Assembly: GCA_039817385.1 (NCBI GenBank)
Contig: JBCBVY010000007.1
Location: forward strand, 124,001-188,000
Source of the DNA: JBCBCP01 sp039817385
GTDB lineage: Bacteria; Pseudomonadota; Alphaproteobacteria; Rhodobacterales; Rhodobacteraceae
Length of the DNA stretch: 64,000 nt
Direction: 5' to 3'
Of the stretch, positions 35,710-43,614 are shown piece by piece (position 1 is the first letter of the stretch; each line of letters starts with the position of its first letter). Made by a program: the position numbers and the translations under genes. The notes beneath the pieces were generated by a model. It worked only from the letters and a program-made list of their open reading frames with translations, did no database searches and was not told where the DNA came from.

Positions 35710-36504
35710 TCAGCGCGCCGCAGAGGCGCGCAGCGCGCTTGGCGTTTGCCCGGTATGAGCCTGCATGAATCGGGTGAAATAGGCCGCGGAGCCAAAGCCG
35801 AGGTGCCGCGCGATGTCCTGCATCGCGACGTCCGTTTCAATCAGCGCGGTGCGCGCCGCGTGCAGCACGCGCTGGGTCAGCAGGTCCGCGGCGGTGTGCC
35901 CCGTGGCCGCTTTGCAGGCCCTTGCAAGGTGCGTCGGCGTGACACCAAGGGCTGCGGCGTGGTCCGAAATGGTCATCGGGCTGGCATATTGCTCCGCGAT
36001 GCGAAGGCAAACCTTGCGCGACAAGCGCCCTGCCGCCGTGAGCGGCGCAGGCAGATGCTCGGGCAGGGTGATCTGGCGGCGCAACCAGACCGACACCAAG
36101 GCAAAGTAGCCATCGAGCGCATCCTGCACGAGGGGCCGGTGCGCCGCGGCCTCTCGCTGGGCCGCCTCAAGCAGCGCCGTCAGTTCGGAAATTGCGGCGG
36201 CATCCCGCAGACGCAGCTGGCGCGGGCCTTCGGGCAGCCGGGCCTCCGATCCTACGGGCACATGCGCCACCTGTCCGATCACCTGCCGCCCGACTTCCAT
36301 TGAAAACAGATGCCCGGCTGGCACAAAGATCGCGTTATGGGTGCCATAGCCCCGGCGCGTCCCGTTCAGAAGCAAGCGGCCCTGGCCCCGCGTCGTCCAG
36401 ATGAGCAGATGCGCGTCCCGGCTATGGGCAAGGTTCAGCCGCCAATCCTGCCCGCCGGTCAGGGCCGCGAGGGTGGAGATGCGGATCGGGGCGAGAAGAG
36501 CCAT
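35710..36504 (-). CDS. AraC family transcriptional regulator
   Basis: A 264-residue regulator. The N-terminal cupin-like effector domain spans about 1-150 (HLLIWTTRGQGRLLLNG, FVPAGHLFS). The C-terminal AraC-type double helix-turn-helix spans about 165-262, with the signature DIARHLGFGSAAYFTRFMQ followed by GQTPSALR. It is encoded immediately upstream of the ABC importer operon in the same direction, so it is the natural candidate regulator. The effector is unknown. Confidence 0.9.
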   Translation of the reverse strand: MALLAPIRISTLAALTGGQDWRLNLAHSRDAHLLIWTTRGQGRLLLNGTRRGYGTHNAIFVPAGHLFSMEVGRQVIGQVAHVPVGSEARLPEGPRQLRLRDAAAISELTALLEAAQREAAAHRPLVQDALDGYFALVSVWLRRQITLPEHLPAPLTAAGRLSRKVCLRIAEQYASPMTISDHAAALGVTPTHLARACKAATGHTAADLLTQRVLHAARTALIETDVAMQDIARHLGFGSAAYFTRFMQAHTGQTPSALRASAAR

Positions 36505-36574
36505 GCGCGTGCCAAAGGATCGTTAAGTGTAACTTCTCCACAGGGTTGGCACGGGGACGCGCGGCAATCCAGTC

Positions 36575-37477
36575 CTAATTTGTAAAGGCGCTGTGAAGCG
36601 CTTTAGCGTCAACGGCATGCCAGTCGCCCATCCGCGCGCGCATCCAGGTGCGCTGACGCTTGGCATATTGGCGGGTCGCGATGGTCGCTTTTTGCTCTGC
36701 TTCCGCCAAGGTCATCTGCCCCCGCAGATGCGCGATCAGCTCGGGCGCCCCGATGGCTTTGCAGCTTTGCAGCGCGGGGTCAAAGCGGGGCAGCATTGCG
36801 CGCGCTTCGGCCAATGCGCCCTCCTGCAACATCTGCGCAAACCGCCGCGCGATCCGCGGGGTCAGCCACGCTTTGTCTGCGTTCAGGACGATGCGTGTGG
36901 CTTTGTTCGCAGGCAGAAGCGGCGGGGCCGTGTCATCCTGCCATTCGGCCAAGGGCCGCCCGGTGGCCACCTGCACCTCCCACGCCCGCTGCACCCGCGC
37001 CCGGTTCGCCAGATCAACGCGCGCCGCCGTCGCCGCATCCAGCCCGCCCTGCAGCGCCGCAAGGCTGAGCGTATCGGCTTCGGTCCGGACCTCGGGAGGC
37101 GTCGCAGGGATGTCCGCCAGCCCTTCGGTGAGCGCGGCGAAGTATAGCCCGGTGCCGCCCACGATGATCGGACGCCGTGCGCCGCGCAACAGCGGGGCCA
37201 GCTCGCGCAGCCAATCCCCCGCCGAATAGGGCTCATCATAAGGCAGATGCCCATAGAGCGCGTGCGGCGCCCGGGCCACGTCTTCTGGCCCCGGGCGGGC
37301 GCTGAGCGCACACCAGCAATCATAGACCTGGCTTGCATCCGCGTTCACGATCACACCGCCTTGCGCCTCAGCGATGGCGAGGGCCAGTGCCGATTTGCCC
37401 GACGCCGTCGGCCCCGCAATCAACACCGGGCGGTCTGGCTCAAGAACGGGCAGGCCAAGCTTTGAAAGGCGCTCCAA
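36575..37477 (-). CDS. miaA: tRNA dimethylallyltransferase
   Basis: Adds a dimethylallyl group to A37 of tRNAs reading codons that begin with U. P-loop GPTASGKSALA, the DASQVYDCW substrate loop and GGTGLYFAALTEGL are all present. The frame extends to an ATG at 37558 that would overlap the pyrH start on the other strand. I prefer TTG 37477, which gives a normal ~21 residues before the P-loop and has GGGGAA just upstream; the choice is not certain. With the short start the protein has 300 residues, normal for the family. Confidence 0.88.
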   Translation of the reverse strand: MERLSKLGLPVLEPDRPVLIAGPTASGKSALALAIAEAQGGVIVNADASQVYDCWCALSARPGPEDVARAPHALYGHLPYDEPYSAGDWLRELAPLLRGARRPIIVGGTGLYFAALTEGLADIPATPPEVRTEADTLSLAALQGGLDAATAARVDLANRARVQRAWEVQVATGRPLAEWQDDTAPPLLPANKATRIVLNADKAWLTPRIARRFAQMLQEGALAEARAMLPRFDPALQSCKAIGAPELIAHLRGQMTLAEAEQKATIATRQYAKRQRTWMRARMGDWHAVDAKALHSAFTN

Positions 37478-37556
37478 TGTCGCGTTCCCCGCAATTGCAT
37501 CAGGGGCGCTTTTAGGACAGGTTGCGCGCAACTGGAATGCGGGCAGGGCAACAACC

Positions 37557-38285
37557 ATGACAGAGGCGGAAAAGTCGACCTACAAACGGGTCATGCTGAA
37601 GATTTCGGGCGAGGCGCTGATGGGCGATCAGGGCTTTGGCCTGCACCCGCCCACCGTCGACAAGATCGCGACCGAAGTGAAAGCCGTGCATGACCTCGGG
37701 GTAGAGATCTGCATGGTCATCGGCGGCGGCAACATCTTTCGCGGGCTGCAAGGCTCTGCACAGGGGATGGAGCGGACGACCGCCGACTATATGGGCATGC
37801 TGGCCACGGTGATGAACGCGCTTGCCATGCAAAGCGCGCTGGAGGCGAAGGGCGTCTTCACCCGGGTGATCTCGGCGATCACCATGAACGAAGTGGCCGA
37901 GCCTTATATCCGCCGCCGCGCCGTGCGCCACCTTGAGAAAAAGCGAGTCTGCATTTTTGCGGCCGGAACGGGTAACCCCTATTTTACCACGGACACGGCC
38001 GCCACGCTGCGCGCGAACGAGATGGCGTGCGAGGCGATCTTTATGGGCAAGAACGGAGTGGATGGGGTCTATGACATGGACCCCAAACTGCACCCCGAGG
38101 CCAAGCGTTATGACGTGATCAGCTATGACGACGTGCTGTCGAAACGGCTGCGGGTGATGGATGCCTCCGCCATCGCGCTCGCGCGGGACAACAACCTGCC
38201 GCTGATTGTCTTCTCACTCGATGCGCCCGGCGGGTTCCGGTCGATCATGGCCGGGGACGGGATTTACACCAAGGTGCAGGGCTAG
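37557..38285 (+). CDS. pyrH: UMP kinase
   Basis: Phosphorylates UMP to UDP with ATP; hexameric cytoplasmic enzyme of the amino acid kinase fold. The 242-residue protein shows MLKISGEALMG, VIGGGNIFRG, FAAGTGNPYFTTDTAA and KNGVDGVYDMDP. It is followed after 92 bp by frr, the usual bacterial pairing. The ATG at 37557 may overlap head-to-head with the longest possible miaA frame. Confidence 0.96.
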   Translation: MTEAEKSTYKRVMLKISGEALMGDQGFGLHPPTVDKIATEVKAVHDLGVEICMVIGGGNIFRGLQGSAQGMERTTADYMGMLATVMNALAMQSALEAKGVFTRVISAITMNEVAEPYIRRRAVRHLEKKRVCIFAAGTGNPYFTTDTAATLRANEMACEAIFMGKNGVDGVYDMDPKLHPEAKRYDVISYDDVLSKRLRVMDASAIALARDNNLPLIVFSLDAPGGFRSIMAGDGIYTKVQG

Positions 38286-38377
38286 GGCCGCGGCCCACAC
38301 GCGGCGGGCGACTTGTCCAGCCCCCCTGCCTTCGTTATGCCTCTGGCCAAACAAGACAAGCAGGAAGGCCGCGCCCG

Positions 38378-38941
38378 ATGTCCGATGAATTCATTCTGGA
38401 TACTGATGATCTGACCCGCCGGATGGACGGGGCGATGACAAACCTCAAAACCGAGTTCGCATCGCTGCGCACAGGTAGGGCCTCTGCCTCCATGCTGGAG
38501 CCGGTGATGGTGGACGCTTACGGCTCCATGACGCCGATCAACCAGGTTGGCACCGTGAACGTGCCCGAGCCGCGGATGGTCACGATCAACGTCTGGGACA
38601 AAGGGCTTGTGGGCAAGGTGGAAAAGGCGATCCGGGAATCGGGCCTTGGCATCAACCCGCAACTTAACGGCACGATCATCATGCTGCCGATCCCCGAGCT
38701 GAACGAAGAGCGCCGCCGCGAGCTGGGCAAGGTCGCCGGCCAGTACGCCGAAAGCGCGCGGGTGTCGATCCGCAACGTGCGGCGCGACGGGATGGACCAG
38801 ATCAAGAAGGCCAAGGCGGACGGGATGTCCGAAGATGACCAGAAGTTCTGGGAAGGCGAGGTTCAGGAGATGACGGACACCTATATCAAGAAGGTGGACG
38901 CCGCGCTGGAAACCAAGCAAGCCGAGATCATGCAGGTTTAA
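38378..38941 (+). CDS. frr: Ribosome recycling factor
   Basis: Splits post-termination ribosomes together with EF-G. The 187-residue length is standard. Typical motifs are SLRTGRASASMLEPVMVDAYG near residues 28-48 and the C-terminal coiled arm with RVSIRNVRRDGMDQIKK. An AGGAAGG Shine-Dalgarno lies upstream. The stop codon is inside a perfect three-way-junction palindrome (38937-38997). Confidence 0.97.
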   Translation: MSDEFILDTDDLTRRMDGAMTNLKTEFASLRTGRASASMLEPVMVDAYGSMTPINQVGTVNVPEPRMVTINVWDKGLVGKVEKAIRESGLGINPQLNGTIIMLPIPELNEERRRELGKVAGQYAESARVSIRNVRRDGMDQIKKAKADGMSEDDQKFWEGEVQEMTDTYIKKVDAALETKQAEIMQV

Positions 38942-38997
38942 AATGCGAACCCGCCTACGGCGGGCAAAAGGTCCGGGGGACCTTTTGGCATTTTAAA
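38937..38997 (+). terminator. Three-way-junction palindrome over the frr stop codon
   Basis: Outer stem TTTAAAATGC/GCATTTTAAA (38937-38946, 38988-38997) is a perfect 10 bp and includes the TAA stop. It encloses CCCGCC/GGCGGG (38950-38955, 38959-38964) and CAAAAGGTCC/GGACCTTTTG (38965-38974, 38978-38987), which abut each other and the outer stem. The second inner hairpin followed by TTTT could act as an intrinsic terminator. Confidence 0.75.
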
Positions 38998-39063
38998 GCG
39001 CGGAGCGCCGGATGGCCATCTGGACCCCGGCCTTCTATCATCAGCCCGGCGGATCGCCGCCCC

Positions 39064-39107
39064 GGAAATTTACTGAATTTCCGCCTCGTTTTCTTACGAA
39101 GAAAACG
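39064..39107. repeat. 44-bp double hairpin, copy 1
   Basis: GGAAATT/AATTTCC (39064-39070, 39076-39082), 4-nt spacer, then CGTTTTCTT/AAGAAAACG (39087-39095, 39099-39107). A second copy of exactly the same length is at 55877-55920; 35 of 44 positions are identical by eye. It lies between frr and uppS, just beyond the three-way-junction element. Confidence 0.75.
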
Positions 39108-39184
39108 CGCCCTGCGCGGCGCCTGCGCAACAGCGTGCTTGAAACTGAACCTCGTGCGGGGTTTAAGCAGGGAAACCCGCGCGC

Positions 39185-39189
39185 AGGAG
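39185..39189 (+). promoter_or_regulatory. AGGAG ribosome-binding site that points to an ATC start for uppS
   Basis: AGGAG is 7 nt before ATC at 39197, the position where the uppS homology requires a start. No ATG, GTG or TTG occurs in frame between the upstream stop (39164-39166) and the ATG at 39242. Confidence 0.65.
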
Positions 39190-39196
39190 CAATCCG

Positions 39197-39916
39197 ATCC
39201 CTAAATCCGCCCATACCGGCCCGCGCCACGTTGCCATCATCATGGATGGCAATGGGCGCTGGGCCACGCAGCGGGGCCGTCCGCGGCTCTTTGGCCATCA
39301 CGCAGGCGCGCGCCGGGTGCGCGAGGTTGTCGAAAGCTGCCCCAAGGTCGGCGTGCAGTACCTGACGATTTTCGCCTTCTCGACCGAGAACTGGAAACGC
39401 ACGCAGGTCGAGGTTGCGGGGCTAATGAGCCTCTTTCGCCGCTACATCGCCCGGGAAGCCCGCGCGCTGGACGAATTTGGCGTTCGCGTCCGCTTTATTG
39501 GCGACCGGGTCCGGCTGGATCAGAAGTTGACCACGCTGATGGACGAGCTGGAGGTGCTGACCTCCGGCAACTCCGCCGTTAACCTGACCATCGCGCTCAA
39601 TTACGGCGGCCGGGACGAGGTGGCGCGGGCCACAAAACGTCTGGCCAAGGAGGTGGCAGAGGGGCGCCTGAAACCCGATGAGGTGAATGAAGAGACCCTT
39701 CCAAGATACCTGGATACTTACGTTTTGCCCGATCCGGACCTGGTGATCCGCACCAGCGGGGAGGCGCGGATTTCCAACTTTCTGCTGTGGCAGTCGGCCT
39801 ATGCGGAATATGAGTTTGTCGACACGCTCTGGCCCGATTTCTCCGCGGAGGAGTTCGCGCAGCTCTGCGCCTCTTACGGCAGCCGCGAGCGCCGGTTTGG
39901 AGCCACGCCCGCATGA
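39197..39916 (+). CDS. uppS: Undecaprenyl diphosphate synthase (apparent ATC start)
   Basis: Condenses isopentenyl diphosphate units onto farnesyl diphosphate to make the C55 lipid carrier for peptidoglycan. The family core HVAIIMDGNGRWA is present with catalytic Asp17 (from the ATC), followed by GHHAGARRVREVVE, FAFSTENWKR and RTSGEARISNFLLWQSAY. The only canonical in-frame start, ATG 39242, would begin at MDGNG and remove the first beta strand (RHVAII). AGGAG sits 7 nt before ATC 39197, giving 239 residues and a family-typical N-terminus. I therefore annotate ATC, with a sequencing error or mutation as the main alternative. The stop overlaps the cdsA start. Confidence 0.9.
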   Translation: MPKSAHTGPRHVAIIMDGNGRWATQRGRPRLFGHHAGARRVREVVESCPKVGVQYLTIFAFSTENWKRTQVEVAGLMSLFRRYIAREARALDEFGVRVRFIGDRVRLDQKLTTLMDELEVLTSGNSAVNLTIALNYGGRDEVARATKRLAKEVAEGRLKPDEVNEETLPRYLDTYVLPDPDLVIRTSGEARISNFLLWQSAYAEYEFVDTLWPDFSAEEFAQLCASYGSRERRFGATPA

Positions 39917-40710
39917 GCGCGCCCGCCCGGTGGTCGGACCTGTCGACGCGCAGCGTCTCGACCCTGGTCATGGCCGTCCTTGCGATTGGTGCGATCTGGG
40001 CGGGTGGCACGGCTTTTGCGCTTTTCATCGCGGTGATTTGCGGCGTTGTGCTGTGGGAATTGGTGCGCATGCTCGCGCCCGTGCCGCGGCGCCGCGCGCT
40101 GGTGCTTGGCGGGCTTGGGGCCTTGTGCTCCTTTGTTGATACGCTGACCCCGATGCCGGTCGCGCTGCTGTTGCTGCTGGTCCCGGCGCTGGTGGGCTGG
40201 GTCTGGCTGGGCCGCGGGCGCGCTGCGCTGGTTTTTGCGGGGTTTGCGGTGACGATCCTCGCTGCCGGGCTCGGCCTTGTTGTGATGCGCAGCAGCTTCG
40301 GGGTGACGTGGCTGGCCTGGCTCATCCTGACCGTGGCGGCGACCGACATCGCCGGGTATTTTGTGGGCAAGAGCCTCGGAGGGGCCAAGTTTTGGCCGTC
40401 GCTCAGCCCCAAGAAGACATGGGCCGGCACCGCCGGAGGATGGGCCGCCGCGGGGGCTGTGGGGGCGGCTTTTACGCCGTACCTGCCGGGCGGCTTATGG
40501 CTCGTGGCGCTCTCCATCGCCGCCGCCTTTTCCAGCCAGATGGGCGATATCGCCGAAAGCGCATTGAAACGCCGCGCGGGGGTCAAGGACAGCTCGGCAC
40601 TGATCCCCGGGCATGGGGGCCTTTTTGACCGGATGGACGGGATGCTGGGCGGCGCGCTGCTGGTGCTGGTGATGATGCTGCTGACGGGCTACCCGCCGGA
40701 GCTGCCATGA
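39913..40710 (+). CDS. cdsA: Phosphatidate cytidylyltransferase
   Basis: Makes CDP-diacylglycerol from phosphatidate and CTP at the inner membrane. The 265-residue protein has about seven hydrophobic segments and the signature SQMGDIAESALKRRAGVKDS leading into the IPGHGGLFDRMDG motif near the C-terminus. Its ATG overlaps the uppS stop as ATGA and its stop overlaps the dxr start, so the genes are translationally coupled. Confidence 0.96.
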   Translation: MSAPARWSDLSTRSVSTLVMAVLAIGAIWAGGTAFALFIAVICGVVLWELVRMLAPVPRRRALVLGGLGALCSFVDTLTPMPVALLLLLVPALVGWVWLGRGRAALVFAGFAVTILAAGLGLVVMRSSFGVTWLAWLILTVAATDIAGYFVGKSLGGAKFWPSLSPKKTWAGTAGGWAAAGAVGAAFTPYLPGGLWLVALSIAAAFSSQMGDIAESALKRRAGVKDSSALIPGHGGLFDRMDGMLGGALLVLVMMLLTGYPPELP

Positions 40711-41873
40711 GGCGGGTGTCGATCTTTGGGGCGACGGGATCGATTGGTCAGAACACGATCGACCTGATCGCGCGTGACCCGCAGGACTACGACGTGGTGG
40801 CTCTGACCGGGGCGGGCAACATCGCGCAGCTTGCGCAAGATGCCAAAGCGCTGCGGGCCGAGATTGCTGTCACCGCGCATCCCCACCTTCTGGACGATCT
40901 GCGGGATGCGCTGAGTGGCTCGGGCGTTGAGGCTGCGGCGGGGGAGGCTGCGCTGGCTGAGGCTGCGGCGCGGCCCGCGGACTGGGTCATGTCGGCCATT
41001 GTCGGGGCGGCGGGCCTGCGCCCGGGGTTGATCGCGCTGGCGCAGGGGGCGACGCTGGCGCTCGCAAACAAGGAATCGCTCGTTTGCGCCGGGGCGCTGA
41101 TGCTGGAGACGGCGGCGCAGCACGGCGCGCGCCTCCTGCCCGTGGACAGTGAGCATTCGGCGGTGTTTCAGGCGCTCGTGGGTGAGGATATGGACGCGGT
41201 GGAGCGGGTGATTATCACCGCCTCTGGCGGCGCGTTCCGCGATTGGCCGATTGACGCGCTTGCAAACGCGACGCTCGATCAGGCGTCGGCGCACCCGAAC
41301 TGGGACATGGGCCAACGGATCACCATCGACAGCGCCAGCATGTTCAACAAGGCGCTGGAACTGATTGAAACCCGTGAATATTTCGGCGTTCGCCCCGATC
41401 AGATCGAGGTCATCGTCCACCCCGAATCGATGATCCACGCGCTGGTCGGCTTTAACGATGGCGCGCTGATGGCTCATGTGGGCCCGCCGGATATGCGCCA
41501 CGCGATTGGCTACGCGCTGCACTGGCCCGCACGGCGCGATCTGCCGGTGGCGCGGCTGGACCTTGCGGCCCTTGGCCAGCTGACCTTCCGCGCGCCGGAC
41601 GAGGTGCGCTGGCCCGCGCTGCGGCTCGCGCGGCAAGTTATGGCGCGGCGGGGCCTTGCGGGGGCGGTGTTCAACGCGGCGAAGGAGACGGCACTCGATG
41701 GCTTCATCGCGGGCGCCTTGCGCTTTCCCCAGATGGCAGAAGTGGTCGAAGAGGTGCTGAATGCGGTCGATCCGCGCCTCATTGATGCCCCAATGACCCT
41801 TGATAACGTCGCCCGTGCGGACCAAATCGCACGCAAGGCCGCGCAAGACGCGATCAAACGAGCAGCAGGATAG
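40707..41873 (+). CDS. dxr: 1-deoxy-D-xylulose 5-phosphate reductoisomerase
   Basis: First committed step of the MEP isoprenoid pathway; converts DXP to MEP with NADPH and a divalent cation. NADPH-binding GATGSIGQNT (8-17), ALANKESLVCAG, the metal-binding PVDSEHSA and the flexible loop with HPNWDMG are visible. The 388-residue length is standard. Overlaps cdsA by 4 bp and is 9 bp upstream of rseP. Confidence 0.96.
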   Translation: MRRVSIFGATGSIGQNTIDLIARDPQDYDVVALTGAGNIAQLAQDAKALRAEIAVTAHPHLLDDLRDALSGSGVEAAAGEAALAEAAARPADWVMSAIVGAAGLRPGLIALAQGATLALANKESLVCAGALMLETAAQHGARLLPVDSEHSAVFQALVGEDMDAVERVIITASGGAFRDWPIDALANATLDQASAHPNWDMGQRITIDSASMFNKALELIETREYFGVRPDQIEVIVHPESMIHALVGFNDGALMAHVGPPDMRHAIGYALHWPARRDLPVARLDLAALGQLTFRAPDEVRWPALRLARQVMARRGLAGAVFNAAKETALDGFIAGALRFPQMAEVVEEVLNAVDPRLIDAPMTLDNVARADQIARKAAQDAIKRAAG

Positions 41874-41882
41874 GCAGAAGAC

Positions 41883-43238
41883 GTGGACGGAGTTCTTGGA
41901 TTGATCCCCGCTTTTGGCGGGCTGGCGTGGACACTCTTGGCCTTTGTCGTGGCGCTCAGCGTGATCGTGGCGATCCATGAATATGGCCATTACATCGTCG
42001 GGCGCTGGTCCGGCATCCATGCGGATGTCTTTTCCATCGGCTTTGGACCGGTCCTCTATGCCCGCGTCGACAAGCGCGGCACGCGCTGGCAGATCGCGGC
42101 CTTGCCCCTCGGCGGCTATGTGAAATTTGCCGGGGACGCGAACGCGGCGTCGGGCAAGGACGAAGACGCGATGGAGGCCGCAGCCGCGGATCCCGACGCG
42201 CTGCGCCGCACGATGCACGGCGCGCCGCTTTGGGCGCGGGCGGCCACAGTTGCGGCGGGGCCGGTGTTCAACTTCGTGCTGTCCATTCTTGTGTTCGGTG
42301 CGGTCCTTCTGTCGGCGGGGCAGGCGCGCGATCCGCTGACCGTGGGCGAGCTGCGCCCGATGCCCGCGGAACTGGCGGGCGACTTGCAACCCGGTGACGT
42401 TGTGCTTGAGATTGAAGGGCAGGCGGTGCCAGCCCCCGACAGCGGCGGATATGAGGCGTTCCTGGAGGCGCTGCCCAGCCGCCCGCTGCTTGACTACCGG
42501 GTTGACCGGGACGGCTCGGTTCAGGATGTGACCGGCCCTTACCTGCTCCCACCCTTGGCGGTGAACGTGTCGCCGCAATCGGCGGCGCTGGCGGCGGGGC
42601 TGGAGCGGGGTGACGTGATCACGGCGGTCGATGGCCGTGCGATCCACGACTTCGACCAGCTGCGCGAAGCGGTTGAGGGCGGGGAGGGCGCCGCGCTCGC
42701 TCTGACCGTTTGGCGCGCGGGCGAGGTGCTGACCAAGACGATGACCCCGCGCCGGGTGGACGAGCCCGACCCCGAAGGCGGTTTTCGCACCCAGTGGCGC
42801 ATCGGCGTTGCGGGCGGCTGGGCGTTCGAGCCGGCAACAGAACGGGCCAGCATCGGCGGTGCGGTACAGGGGGGCATCGCGCAGACCTGGCGCATCATCG
42901 AAGGGTCGATCACCGGCCTTGGCTATATGATCTCGGGCGCGATCAGCACCTGCAACCTCTCTGGCCCCATTGGAATCGCCCAGACCTCGGGCGCGATGGC
43001 AAGCGCGGGGCTGGTGGATTTCATCTGGTTTATCGCCGTTCTCAGCACTGCGGTGGGCCTTTTGAACCTCTTTCCCATCCCGGCGCTCGATGGCGGGCAC
43101 CTCGTATTCTATGCCTACGAGGCGGTCACCGGCAAACCGCCCAGCGACGGTGCGCTGCGCATCCTCATGGCGGGCGGGCTGGCCCTTGTGCTGAGCCTGA
43201 TGGTCTTTGCCCTGGGGAACGACATTTTCTGCCCCTGA
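41883..43238 (+). CDS. rseP: Site-2 intramembrane zinc protease RseP
   Basis: Membrane metalloprotease that cleaves anti-sigma factors and signal-peptide remnants. Zinc motif HEYGH (His32, Glu33, His36) lies in the first membrane helix; one or two PDZ domains fill about 200-330 in the periplasm (PQSAALAAGLERGDVITAVDG); the second active-site segment NLFPIPALDGGHL is near the C-terminus. It starts at GTG 41883. Position between dxr and bamA is conserved in alphaproteobacteria. Confidence 0.95.
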   Translation: MDGVLGLIPAFGGLAWTLLAFVVALSVIVAIHEYGHYIVGRWSGIHADVFSIGFGPVLYARVDKRGTRWQIAALPLGGYVKFAGDANAASGKDEDAMEAAAADPDALRRTMHGAPLWARAATVAAGPVFNFVLSILVFGAVLLSAGQARDPLTVGELRPMPAELAGDLQPGDVVLEIEGQAVPAPDSGGYEAFLEALPSRPLLDYRVDRDGSVQDVTGPYLLPPLAVNVSPQSAALAAGLERGDVITAVDGRAIHDFDQLREAVEGGEGAALALTVWRAGEVLTKTMTPRRVDEPDPEGGFRTQWRIGVAGGWAFEPATERASIGGAVQGGIAQTWRIIEGSITGLGYMISGAISTCNLSGPIGIAQTSGAMASAGLVDFIWFIAVLSTAVGLLNLFPIPALDGGHLVFYAYEAVTGKPPSDGALRILMAGGLALVLSLMVFALGNDIFCP

Positions 43239-43278
43239 CGCGCTGCGGCGGGTTGCCCCCAATTTGCCACAATTCGCT

Positions 43279-43297
43279 CAAATGCGAGCCGCATTTG
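43279..43297. other. Hairpin between rseP and the 41-residue gene
   Basis: CAAATGCG/CGCATTTG is a perfect 8-bp stem with loop AGC. No T-run follows, so it is more likely an RNA-processing or stability element than a terminator. Confidence 0.5.
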
Positions 43298-43333
43298 CCC
43301 TCTATCCCTGTGCGGGAGTGAGAGGGACATGAC

Positions 43334-43459
43334 ATGCAGACGATCAATGCCGGATATCGCGGGTTGAGCCTCCTGATGCTGCTGAACTGGGACCGTGCGC
43401 TTTACATCGCGACGATCGCTGGCGCGCTCTGCGCCGGGGCCTGGATCGGCAGCCTATAA
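43334..43459 (+). CDS. 41-residue hydrophobic small protein between rseP and bamA
   Basis: A short gene, MQTINAGYRGLSLLMLLNWD followed by RALYIATIAGALCAGAWIGSL. GAGGG sits 7 nt before the ATG, and an intrinsic terminator follows the stop after 31 bp, so it looks like an independently bounded gene rather than noise. The C-terminal half is one transmembrane helix. I believe similar mini-proteins occur in related genomes, but that needs a search. Function unknown; the location suggests an envelope role. Confidence 0.7.
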   Translation: MQTINAGYRGLSLLMLLNWDRALYIATIAGALCAGAWIGSL

Positions 43460-43490
43460 GCGCGACTCGTCCACCAAACATGACAAATGC

Positions 43491-43514
43491 GCCTGCCGGC
43501 TCCGGCGGGCTTTT
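43491..43514 (+). terminator. Intrinsic terminator upstream of bamA
   Basis: GCCTGCCGG pairs with CCGGCGGGC (one T-G pair), tight loop, followed by TTTT. It would end transcription from the uppS-rseP side before the bamA promoter. Confidence 0.75.
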
Positions 43515-43520
43515 CGCGTT

Positions 43521-43549
43521 TTGACAACCCCTTGTGGTTTGTCTAGTGA
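43521..43549 (+). promoter_or_regulatory. Candidate promoter of the bamA-lpxB operon
   Basis: A perfect TTGACA -35 (43521-43526) is followed after 17 bp by TAGTGA (43544-43549), a poor -10. It is just past the terminator at 43491-43514. Confidence 0.4.
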
Positions 43550-43614
43550 AGACCCACTGAATGTCTGTTGAAGTGGGCTTTGCTATGGACCTTGGGGGAA
43601 GGTGCGGCGACGCA

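Noticed and set aside
39012..39365. 117-codon + frame overlapping the start of uppS
   Set aside because: It runs over the palindromic repeats and into uppS in another frame, with no features.
40689..43262. 857-codon minus-strand frame across dxr and rseP
   Set aside because: Both sense genes are complete and well motif-supported; antisense product has no recognisable features.
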